This document shows positions 1-6,377 of a stretch of 12,093 nt of DNA, piece after piece. Location of the stretch: assembly GCA_964435165.1 (NCBI GenBank), contig CAYSXY010000056.1, forward strand, positions 1-12,093, given 5' to 3'. The notes under the pieces were generated by a model. It was not told the DNA's origin and did no database searches. It worked only from the letters and a program-made list of their open reading frames with translations. Within the stretch, counting starts at the first letter, position 1. Every line of letters begins with the position of its first letter. A program made the position numbers and the translations under genes. Origin of the DNA: CAYSXY01 sp964435165 (lineage in GTDB: Bacteria > Pseudomonadota > Alphaproteobacteria > Rickettsiales > RI-342).

Positions 1-103
1 GCGCAGGGCAAGGCGGTTCAACATCATTCCGTCACAAGTGATTTTAAATACTATATATTGTATGCAGAGCCTAAGAAATGCCGCCCATATTGAGTCATGG
101 CCA

Positions 104-2299
104 TCACAAAAAGCGGATTGGGTCAACATCCACACGCAGCGCAACCGAAGACGGCAAAGAAACCACGTCCAGCCAGCGGCGTATGATTGGCTGTAGACGA
201 TCGCCTCGGCTGCCGCTTATCAGCAATCGATAGCGGTATTTTCCTCGCAATCTATATAAAGGCGCCGGACTCGGCCCCAAAAGCCGTAATGGCGATAATA
301 AAGAGGCATGGCTGGCCAACAGCCGGGCCGTTCGGATCACCTCCGCCTCCTTATGCCCGCTAAGGATGATGGCCGCCAACCGGGCAAAGGGCGGCATGCC
401 CGCCGCTCGTCTGGCTGTTTTTTCCATGTCATAAAACCGCTCACGATCCCAATTGCACATCGCCTGCAGTACCGGATGATCTGGCTGCGTGGTTTGAATA
501 TAGACCAATCCCGGCTTATCGGCGCGACCAGCGCGACCGGCAACCTGATGTAAAAGCTGGAACGTTGATTCCCCCGCACGTAAATCGCCGCCTTCCAGAC
601 CAAGATCCGCATCGACTACGCCAACCAGCGTCAATTCCGGAAAATGGTGCCCTTTGGCAATCATTTGCGTGCCGATAATCACATCAATGTCCTTTGCATG
701 AATGCGTTGTAACACCTCTTCCACCGCCTGTTGATTGGTCAATTCGTCGCTTGTCATCAGACAAAGCCGTGCCTGCGGTATTTCATGCGTCACTTCTTCG
801 GCAATACGCTCGACACCCGGGCCACATGACACCAATTGATCTTCCTCACCACATTCCGGACAATGATCCGGCATTGCCTGGCGGTGTCCACAATGATGGC
901 ATTGCAATTGATGGGCGCCATGCCGCACCATCCAACTGGAACAGTGAGAGCAGGCAAAGCGATAACCGCAGGCACGGCACAAGGTCAGTGGGGCATAGCC
1001 GCGCCGATTAAGAAATAACATCGCCTGTTCGCCGCGCGCCAGGGTCTGTTTCAACTCATCGACCAGCAAATTGGAGAGGAATCGACTGGCCGGCAGTTTC
1101 TGTGCCGTCATATCAATCAAGGCGACATCTGGCAGACGGGCATTGCCATGCCGTTCCGGCAACCGCAGATGATGATAACGCCTAGCCTCCGCATTGCAGA
1201 TTGTCTCCAGCGAGGGAGTCGCTGAGGCAAGAATAACCGGAATCTGCTCTTTATGACCTCGCAGTACGGCGATATCACGCGCATGGTATGCAACGCCATC
1301 CTCCTGCTTATAGCTTGGCTCATGTTCTTCATCGACAATAATGACGCCCAGATCGCGATACGGCAAAAACAGGGCTGAACGCGCGCCCACGACCAGTGGA
1401 GCTCGTCCCATCGCCACAGCTCTCCAATGATCGCGTCGAGAGGCCGGACTCATATGCGAATGCCAGACGACCGGTGCAATCCCAAAATAGCGGCTGGCCC
1501 GGTCAACCAATTGGGCAGTCAGGGCAATTTCCGGCAACAAAACCAGCGTTTGCTGCCCTTTGCGTAAAGCCTCATTAATCGCGGCAAAGTAGACTTCCGT
1601 TTTTCCCGAACCCGTTTCACCATCCAACAACCAGACGCCGGGTTGCCGTTTGATCACCGCTTCTGTCAACTGTTCAGCTGCCTGCTGCTGACGTGACGAG
1701 AGAGTCGGATGAATCGCTGAAGATTGCACGTCACGGAATGTAACAAATCCATCTTCCGGCAATAAGGCCTTCATCTCCGGAATCAATGCACCCGCGTGAC
1801 TCAACCCCTGAATCACGGAGTTGGAGACCTGTGCAGTTGATGCAAGCGCCGCCGCTGATAGGCTTTTGCCTATCAAGGCATCTCTAACCCGCTGTCGTAC
1901 CGTCGTCATGGATAAGTCATTGATATCCTGCCATCGATAGGTTTTTTCCTCTTTCAAATCATCAAGCGCATTCGGGCTTGAAAGCGCCATTTTCAAGACC
2001 ATTCCGCGCGGTGATAATGTGTAATGGGCCGTCCAATCGATGATGTTGCGCATTGCCTCATCTATCAATGGTTCCGACATCCAGGCGCACCGGCGGATAA
2101 TTGGCTTCAGCTTATCGGGAGGAAGCTGTGAGGGCTGTCGCCCCCAGACAACCCCCCAACAATGAGTCCGTCCAAATGGCACTTCAACGGCCATTCCCTC
2201 CGTAATCGCCATATGATTCGGCACAGCATAATCAAAGGCTGCATCGAAGGGACGCGGAAGCAGCACCTGAACAACGGAAGTACTGTCCGGGCATGTCAT
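104..2299 (-). CDS. priA: Primosomal replication restart helicase PriA
   Basis: PriA is the 3'-5' superfamily 2 DNA helicase that recognises stalled or repaired forks and reloads the replisome through DnaB. The 731-residue length is normal for the family. An N-terminal 3'-DNA-end-binding region (about residues 8-105) precedes the helicase core: Walker A GETGSGKT at 227-234, DEEH box at 323-326, the SAT motif in ASATPS near 359-364, the motif GTQMIAKGHHFP near 543-554, and the arginine motif GRAGR at 588-592. Between the helicase lobes sit eight cysteines in CxxC pairs (441/444, 450/453, 467/470, 480/483), the zinc-binding insertion typical of PriA. All key residues are present, so it should be active. 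It is divergent from the transaldolase operon with a 111-bp gap. The ATG at 2299 fits the conserved N-terminus. The next gene to the left is not identifiable. Confidence 0.97.
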   Translation of the reverse strand: MTCPDSTSVVQVLLPRPFDAAFDYAVPNHMAITEGMAVEVPFGRTHCWGVVWGRQPSQLPPDKLKPIIRRCAWMSEPLIDEAMRNIIDWTAHYTLSPRGMVLKMALSSPNALDDLKEEKTYRWQDINDLSMTTVRQRVRDALIGKSLSAAALASTAQVSNSVIQGLSHAGALIPEMKALLPEDGFVTFRDVQSSAIHPTLSSRQQQAAEQLTEAVIKRQPGVWLLDGETGSGKTEVYFAAINEALRKGQQTLVLLPEIALTAQLVDRASRYFGIAPVVWHSHMSPASRRDHWRAVAMGRAPLVVGARSALFLPYRDLGVIIVDEEHEPSYKQEDGVAYHARDIAVLRGHKEQIPVILASATPSLETICNAEARRYHHLRLPERHGNARLPDVALIDMTAQKLPASRFLSNLLVDELKQTLARGEQAMLFLNRRGYAPLTLCRACGYRFACSHCSSWMVRHGAHQLQCHHCGHRQAMPDHCPECGEEDQLVSCGPGVERIAEEVTHEIPQARLCLMTSDELTNQQAVEEVLQRIHAKDIDVIIGTQMIAKGHHFPELTLVGVVDADLGLEGGDLRAGESTFQLLHQVAGRAGRADKPGLVYIQTTQPDHPVLQAMCNWDRERFYDMEKTARRAAGMPPFARLAAIILSGHKEAEVIRTARLLASHASLLSPLRLLGPSPAPLYRLRGKYRYRLLISGSRGDRLQPIIRRWLDVVSLPSSVALRVDVDPIRFL

Positions 2300-2308
2300 G
2301 TGAGAAGG

Positions 2309-2337
2309 TTGCCGCAGGGCACGGCTTGGCGTATGAT
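2309..2337 (+). promoter_or_regulatory. Putative sigma70-type promoter of the tal-DUF484-xerC operon
   Basis: A -35-like TTGCCG (2309-2314) and a -10-like TATGAT (2332-2337) are separated by exactly 17 bp. Initiation would fall near 2344, giving a leader of about 67 nt before the transaldolase ATG. A short dyad, GCATGG / CCATGC (2343-2348 and 2354-2359), covers the predicted start. It could be an operator or a 5' hairpin. This is inferred from consensus matching only. Confidence 0.5.
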
Positions 2338-2410
2338 CATCAGCATGGCGTTACCATGCCATGCCCAATTCATCCTGACGACAGAAAAGCTGTCATTTTC
2401 GAGGTGCCCT

Positions 2411-3067
2411 ATGAAATTTTTTGTTGATACCGCCAATGTCGATGATATTCGCGATCTTTCCTCTTCCGGCATGCTGGACGGCGTGACGACCAATCCAACG
2501 CTGATTGCTAAATCAGGGCGCCCGTTTACTGATGTTATCAGGGAAATATGCGATGTTGTTGATGGCCCGGTCAGCGCAGAAGTCACCACAACGGATGCGG
2601 ATGAGATGATTCATCAGGGAAAAACCCTGGCGAAGATTGCCGATAACGTCACGGTCAAAGTGCCACTGACCTGGGATGGACTCAAAGCGTGCCGCGCATT
2701 GACCGGCGATGGCATTATGGTCAATGTCACGCTATGTTTTTCTCCATCACAGGCCCTGCTTGCGGCCAAAGCCGGCGCAACCTTCATCTCGCCATTTGTC
2801 GGACGGCACGACGATGTCTCTCAGGACGGCATGGCGCTGATCCATGATATTGTCACCATTTACAGCCATTACGAACAATTCCATACGGAAGTGCTGGTCG
2901 CCTCGATCCGGCACCCGATTCATGTTGTCGATAGCGCTCGCATGGGAGCGCATGTGGCCACCATGCCACCAAACGTCATTCGCCAGCTTGCCATGCACCC
3001 ATTGACCGATCGCGGGCTGGATGCGTTCATGGAAGATATTCGCAAGGCGGATATCAAAGTGGCGTGA
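2411..3067 (+). CDS. tal: Transaldolase of the small FSA/TalB-like family
   Basis: This is a 218-residue class I aldolase of the small transaldolase/fructose-6-phosphate aldolase (FSA) family, cytosolic, acting in the non-oxidative pentose phosphate pathway. The start is set by GAGG at 2401-2404, six bases before the ATG, and by the family N-terminus MKFFVDTANV with Asp6. The frame stays open upstream, but that part is not conserved. The Schiff-base lysine is Lys83 in TVKVP. By comparison with E. coli FsaA as I recall it, Gln59 is replaced by Glu57 (AEV) and Tyr131 by Phe129 (SPFVGR). In TalB, Phe178 at the latter position marks transaldolase activity, and changing it to Tyr gives FSA activity. 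The sequence therefore favours transaldolase over FSA, which is an inference. It is the first gene of an operon; its stop is overlapped by the next gene. Confidence 0.93.
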   Translation: MKFFVDTANVDDIRDLSSSGMLDGVTTNPTLIAKSGRPFTDVIREICDVVDGPVSAEVTTTDADEMIHQGKTLAKIADNVTVKVPLTWDGLKACRALTGDGIMVNVTLCFSPSQALLAAKAGATFISPFVGRHDDVSQDGMALIHDIVTIYSHYEQFHTEVLVASIRHPIHVVDSARMGAHVATMPPNVIRQLAMHPLTDRGLDAFMEDIRKADIKVA

Positions 3068-3879
3068 TGACAAAGGTTCGGACCATAGCCATGACGGATG
3101 ATGACCATGAACCAAGCTATGAAGGCATAACACGTCAGCAGGTGATTGATTATCTGAAAGCCCACCCGGATTTTCTCGATCACAATCCCGAGTTATTCCG
3201 CGTATTAACGCCGCCGCATTATCATCAGGATACGGCCATTGTGGATATGCAACGCTACATGGTCGATAAATTGCGCGATGAAATTGATAAGCTTCAGCAG
3301 GAATTTGGATCGCTCATCTTCTCTGCACGAGATAATTTAAGTGCACAACAGCAAATTCATCAGGCCGTGCTCTGCCTGCTTGAATGTCAGACAGCGGATA
3401 ATCTTGCTCAGGCCATCACTGCCGATCTTCAGCATATCTTTGCCATCGATACGGTACGCTTATGTGTTGAGGTGGATATTGCACCGGGGCGTGAGCAGGA
3501 ATATGCCGCCATTCGCTATGTACCCAAAGGCAGTACGAATGCTCTTTTCGCAGGAAATCAGGCTGTGGTGCTTGGCTCTCAGGACACCACCGGAATCATT
3601 GCCACTATTTTTGGTGCTGCCAGTCCGTTAGCTCACTCATATGCGCTGTGTCGCTTCACTATCTCGGACAATGACACGGGCATCCTGGCGTTTGGATCAC
3701 GCAATGCTGATCAATTTATCTCAGGTCAGGGAACGGAATTACTTTCCTTCTTGAGCGAAGTAACCCGGCAGATTGTAATACGGCTATGGGCTGACATTCG
3801 CGCTATTCCTGAGAACAACTTATCCCGTCCTTCTGCGCAAGAGAATATAGAGCATGGCGCTGATGCAGGATCAGAATAA
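3067..3879 (+). CDS. DUF484 family protein (GAF-like)
   Basis: DUF484 proteins have an N-terminal helical segment and a GAF-like domain and are usually encoded directly before xerC, as with E. coli YigA. Their function is unproven. The hallmark opening is visible: ITRQQVIDYLKAHPDFLDHNPELFRVL, here interrupted for length, starts about 20 residues in. It is followed by an amphipathic, coiled-coil-prone helix (MVDKLRDEIDKLQQEF) and then a GAF-like alpha/beta part from about residue 90 to 240. Three starts are possible: GTG 3064, ATG 3067 (forming TGATG with the transaldolase stop), or ATG 3091, where MTDDDHEPSY begins. The 3067 start suggests translational coupling. The 3' end overlaps the xerC start by 26 bases. 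The conserved tal-DUF484-xerC neighbourhood supports the assignment. A role linked to chromosome dimer resolution or division is only a contextual guess. Confidence 0.88.
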   Translation: MTKVRTIAMTDDDHEPSYEGITRQQVIDYLKAHPDFLDHNPELFRVLTPPHYHQDTAIVDMQRYMVDKLRDEIDKLQQEFGSLIFSARDNLSAQQQIHQAVLCLLECQTADNLAQAITADLQHIFAIDTVRLCVEVDIAPGREQEYAAIRYVPKGSTNALFAGNQAVVLGSQDTTGIIATIFGAASPLAHSYALCRFTISDNDTGILAFGSRNADQFISGQGTELLSFLSEVTRQIVIRLWADIRAIPENNLSRPSAQENIEHGADAGSE

Positions 3880-4813
3880 CACCATCCCAATCACCCGCTC
3901 ACTGGCAGCATTGATTGAGCGCTGGATGCGCTATCTGGCAACAGAAAAACATTATTCACCGCACACACTCACGAGCTACCGGCATGATCTGACGCATTAT
4001 TGTCAATTCATGGCCCGTCATATGGGCAGAACTCTCTCGTTTAAGCAATGTTTAGCGATTGAACTGTCAGACATTCGCAGCTGGCTGAGTGAACGGAAAA
4101 AACAGGGATTATCTCACCGCTCAACCGCACGTGCCGTCTCAACCATACGTTCTTTTTACCGTTTTTTACAACATGAAGGAATAGGTCAGCATCACGCGAT
4201 ATTTGATATTCAGCTGCCCAAAACGCCAGCACCATTACCCAAAGCTGTGTCGCAAACGGACAGCATTGACAGCCTCGCCCATATTGACATGCTCTCTGAC
4301 GAGGACTGGGTAGGCAAGCGCGATAAAGCGCTCTTAATGCTGCTTTATGGTGCCGGGCTTCGCATTGGTGAAGCACTCGCCCTGACGAAACAGCAGTTGC
4401 TATCCAAAGACAACGTGCTGATCATTCACGGCAAAGGCAACAAAGAGCGTCGTATACCGCTCATTCCGATTATGCAACGGGCCTGCATCGCCTATCTCAA
4501 TAGCTGTCCTTACGCTATCTCGAACACGATGCCAGCTTTTCGCGGTGTCAAAGGCGGCGTATTGCAACCGGCGGTGTTTCAACAGCGTATTCGTGAATTG
4601 CGGCATTATTTAGGTCTTCCACCTCACACCACACCTCATGCCTTTCGCCACGCATTTGCCACGCATTTACTGACCAATGGTGCTGATCTGCGTGAAATTC
4701 AGGCATTGCTGGGCCACACAAGCCTGAGTACGACACAGCGCTACACAGCATTAGAGACAGAACAATTACTCCGCGCCTATGAGGACAGTCATCCGCTGGC
4801 AACGCAGAAATAA
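3854..4813 (+). CDS. xerC: Tyrosine site-specific recombinase XerC
   Basis: XerC acts with XerD at the dif site in the terminus to resolve chromosome dimers, under FtsK control. The protein has 319 residues; about 300 is usual. An N-terminal SAM-like core-binding domain (about 15-105) contains the expected YLATEKHYSPHTLTSYRHDL segment in two parts. The C-terminal catalytic domain carries the complete set of catalytic residues: Arg170 (GAGLRIGEAL), Lys194 (HGKGNKERR), His262 and Arg265 (HAFRHAF), His288 (LGHTSLST) and the nucleophile Tyr297 (TTQRYT). An acidic insertion of about 20 residues (DSIDSLAHIDMLSDED) links the domains. The start may be ATG 3854 or ATG 3863; both lie inside the DUF484 gene, so translation is probably coupled. 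The DUF484 neighbour and origin-side location favour chromosomal XerC over a phage or integron integrase. No att-type repeats adjoin it. Confidence 0.95.
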   Translation: MALMQDQNNTIPITRSLAALIERWMRYLATEKHYSPHTLTSYRHDLTHYCQFMARHMGRTLSFKQCLAIELSDIRSWLSERKKQGLSHRSTARAVSTIRSFYRFLQHEGIGQHHAIFDIQLPKTPAPLPKAVSQTDSIDSLAHIDMLSDEDWVGKRDKALLMLLYGAGLRIGEALALTKQQLLSKDNVLIIHGKGNKERRIPLIPIMQRACIAYLNSCPYAISNTMPAFRGVKGGVLQPAVFQQRIRELRHYLGLPPHTTPHAFRHAFATHLLTNGADLREIQALLGHTSLSTTQRYTALETEQLLRAYEDSHPLATQK

Positions 4814-4843
4814 TACCATCTGCATGTGTAACGGCAATAAACC

Positions 4844-4867
4844 ATCAAAAAACTTTCATTTTTTGAT
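4844..4867. repeat. A/T-rich perfect inverted repeat after xerC
   Basis: The arms ATCAAAAAA (4844-4852) and TTTTTTGAT (4859-4867) are perfectly complementary, with a 6-base loop. The hairpin starts 30 bases after the xerC stop. The A/U stem followed by little GC makes it a poor intrinsic terminator. It lies directly upstream of an extended -10 element and could equally be an operator for the next gene. Confidence 0.55.
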
Positions 4868-4879
4868 TAACCGGAGCTG

Positions 4880-4888
4880 TGCTATGGT
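4880..4888 (+). promoter_or_regulatory. Putative extended -10 promoter for the small lipoprotein-like gene
   Basis: TGCTATGGT is a TGn-type extended -10 element with TATGGT at 4883-4888. Only a T-rich sequence lies where a -35 box would be. Predicted initiation near 4895 would exclude the upstream ATG at 4879 and leave the RBS-like AAAGAG (4911-4916) and the GTG at 4924 on the transcript. This is consensus matching only. Confidence 0.35.
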
Positions 4889-4923
4889 GCAGGCGCTACG
4901 AAACGAGTGAAAAGAGCATTGGT

Positions 4924-5238
4924 GTGAAAAAACAGAATAAGAACAATGATACGGTGAGCACAATCAAACCCATCATGCGCCAGATAGCGCTGTTAGTGAG
5001 CCTTTGTCATCTGACAGTCGCCTGCAGTTACCTTCAGCCTGAAACAGAACCTGCCGGCTATGGTGGCTACCAGAGCTACCAACAACCTTACTATGCAGAG
5101 GAAGACGATCAGGATCCGTGGTTTGAGCCATCACCGGACGATGCCTATAATTACACGGGTATCGTATTTACGGGTGTTTTGATTGCCGTGGGTGCTGCCT
5201 TATGGCTGGCGGCAAGTCACCCGGAAGTGGCTGATTAA
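4924..5238 (+). CDS. Small tyrosine-rich membrane-anchored protein, possible lipoprotein
   Basis: I do not recognise a named family. Read from GTG 4924 (AAAGAG seven bases upstream), the product is 104 residues. It has a long basic, Asn/Lys-rich start and a hydrophobic stretch IALLVSLCHLTVAC ending in Cys34, which resembles a lipoprotein signal, although Thr at -3 is not the ideal Leu. A Tyr/Gln/Gly-rich segment follows (YGGYQSYQQPYY), then an acidic Pro-containing linker, then a C-terminal membrane-spanning stretch (about 79-97, GIVFTGVLIAVGAALWLAA). Starting instead at ATG 4975 would give an 87-residue protein with a conventional signal peptide but no visible RBS; ATG 4879 lies within the predicted promoter. 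An envelope location is likely. The gene converges with ppsR across the parS site. The hydrophobic pattern and codon structure make it likely real; its function is unknown. Confidence 0.65.
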   Translation: MKKQNKNNDTVSTIKPIMRQIALLVSLCHLTVACSYLQPETEPAGYGGYQSYQQPYYAEEDDQDPWFEPSPDDAYNYTGIVFTGVLIAVGAALWLAASHPEVAD

Positions 5239-5258
5239 AAAATATTTTATACCACTAA

Positions 5259-5276
5259 ATGTTTCACGTGAAACAT
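5259..5276. other. parS: parS centromere (ParB binding site)
   Basis: ATGTTTCACGTGAAACAT is a perfect 18-bp palindrome containing the canonical 16-bp parS consensus TGTTTCACGTGAAACA (5260-5275) with no mismatch. ParB binds this site, loads and spreads as a CTP-dependent clamp, and ParA then segregates the origin region. Chromosomal parS sites cluster near oriC, so this places the window close to the replication origin. It sits in the 52-bp gap between two convergent genes, where no coding sequence constrains it. parA and parB themselves are not in the window. Confidence 0.95.
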
Positions 5277-5290
5277 TGGATAATATTCTG

Positions 5291-6112
5291 CTAACCTTGA
5301 GATCGGCTGCCAAACCGCTCCTGATAGAGTTGGATGATGGATGCCGCTGTTTCTTCAACGGAACGACGCGTCACATCGATGACCGGCCAGCCTCGCTTAC
5401 TGAAATATTTGCGTGCAGCCGTCACCTCTTCCTTCACCTGTTCCATATCCACATAGCTGGTTTCATTTTTCTCCTGCAGTGAAAGCAGTCGGCTTTTGCG
5501 AATTTGAATCAGCCGATCGGGATTAATCGTCAGCCCCACTTTCAATGTATGGGTCAGTTCATCAATTGACTCCGGCAGTGGCACACCCGGTACAAAGGGA
5601 ATATTCGCCGCGCGGAATCCACGATAGGCCAGATAAATACAGGTCGGTGTTTTTGACGTGCGCGATGCCCCCACCAGGATAATGTCCGCCTCTTCCAACT
5701 CCCAGTTCCCTTGCCCATCATCATGCGCCAGAGCATAATTCACCGCTTCCATGCGTGAAAAATAGCCTTCATCCAGCGCATGCTGCTTGCCCGGTCGTGC
5801 AGTGATTTCAATGCCTAAAAATTCGGAAATCTCTCTTGTCACTCGCCCCAACACAGGGATGCACGGCACCGCCAGTTCCGTGCAGGCCTGTTTCAGCATC
5901 ACCCGCATTTCCTGATTGACCACGGTGTAAAGGACAATGCCAGGATGCTCGCGCAGCGCCTGCAATGCTTTTTCCATCTGCGATTTTGACCGAATGAGTG
6001 ACCAGTGATGCTCCACCGGCTCCACCCCCTCAAACTGCGCCATGGCCGAACGCGCCACAGAACTGACCGTCTCCCCGGTCGAATCGGATATCAAATAAAG
6101 ATGAAGTTCCAT
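5291..6112 (-). CDS. ppsR: PEP synthase regulatory protein (DUF299 kinase/pyrophosphorylase)
   Basis: This family (PpsR/PDRP) is bifunctional. It inactivates phosphoenolpyruvate synthase or pyruvate phosphate dikinase by ADP-dependent threonine phosphorylation and reactivates it by phosphate-dependent removal, so it controls gluconeogenic PEP formation in the cytosol. The 273-residue length is typical. Family signatures are visible: the N-terminal HLYLISDSTGETVSSVARS, the P-loop GASRTSKT at 148-155 within ILVGASRTSKTPTCIYLA, and the C-terminal DVTRRSVEETAA from residue 246. The ATG at 6112 opens directly on the conserved N-terminus, but no clear Shine-Dalgarno sequence precedes it. The target gene (ppsA or ppdK) is not in this window. 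It converges with the small lipoprotein-like gene across parS and is divergent from the GH13-like gene over 262 bp. Confidence 0.96.
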   Translation of the reverse strand: MELHLYLISDSTGETVSSVARSAMAQFEGVEPVEHHWSLIRSKSQMEKALQALREHPGIVLYTVVNQEMRVMLKQACTELAVPCIPVLGRVTREISEFLGIEITARPGKQHALDEGYFSRMEAVNYALAHDDGQGNWELEEADIILVGASRTSKTPTCIYLAYRGFRAANIPFVPGVPLPESIDELTHTLKVGLTINPDRLIQIRKSRLLSLQEKNETSYVDMEQVKEEVTAARKYFSKRGWPVIDVTRRSVEETAASIIQLYQERFGSRSQG

Positions 6113-6297
6113 AAAGCAAATATTTTAGATAGCAGATATGCCGCAAGAACATACGCAACAGACATCTACTGTACAATATTTTCTGGAGAGAGCCTCAAAC
6201 TGCGCTGACCTAGATAATAATGTTGAATATAGTTTGAGAGGACATACCTGCAGGCAACCTTTAATTCCCGCTAACGTCACATCACGAATGTTACAGA

Positions 6298-6321
6298 TTT
6301 GTTATCAGGAACGGTAACAAA
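6298..6321. promoter_or_regulatory. Operator-like dyad upstream of the GH13-like gene
   Basis: Perfect 7-base arms TTTGTTA (6298-6304) and TAACAAA (6315-6321) flank a 10-base spacer. The centre-to-centre distance of 17 bp and the position about 50 bp before the predicted transcription start would suit a dimeric activator. A match of this size can arise by chance, so support is moderate. Confidence 0.4.
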
Positions 6322-6324
6322 ATG

Positions 6325-6352
6325 TTGTCATCTTACTTAAAATCGAAATAAT
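6325..6352 (+). promoter_or_regulatory. Putative sigma70-type promoter of the GH13-like gene
   Basis: TTGTCA (6325-6330, 5 of 6 consensus bases) and AATAAT (6347-6352, 5 of 6) are separated by 16 bp. Initiation is expected near 6359, leaving a short leader before AAAGG at 6371-6375. The -10 element lies at the end of the first copy of a 21-bp tandem repeat and runs one base into the second. Confidence 0.5.
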
Positions 6353-6372
6353 CTTCCTTAAAATCGAAATAA
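6331..6372 (+). repeat. Two-copy 21-bp tandem repeat at the GH13 promoter
   Basis: Units 6331-6351 and 6352-6372 are directly adjacent and differ at a single base (A6335 versus C6356). Both end in the 16-base core CTTAAAATCGAAATAA. The period of 21 bp equals two helical turns, so both copies face the same side of the DNA. The first copy supplies most of the predicted -10 box, and the second spans the start site and runs into the Shine-Dalgarno region. It may be a paired binding site or a recent local duplication. Confidence 0.85.
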
Positions 6373-6377
6373 AGGTG

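Noticed and set aside
1..27. Possible start of a leftward gene (MMLNRLALR on the minus strand)
   Set aside because: Only nine codons are visible and the upstream GACGGA is a weak RBS. In alphaproteobacteria atpH often follows priA, but these residues do not look like AtpH, so no call was made.
2162..2410. Upstream extension of the transaldolase frame
   Set aside because: It runs antisense into priA, lacks conservation with the family N-terminus, and the RBS GAGG sits before ATG 2411.
4041..4376. 111-codon minus-strand frame inside xerC
   Set aside because: Antisense shadow of a clearly conserved recombinase gene.
6194..6238. Inverted repeat CTCAAACT / AGTTTGAG with a 29-base loop
   Set aside because: Eight-base arms at this spacing are expected several times by chance in a window of this size.
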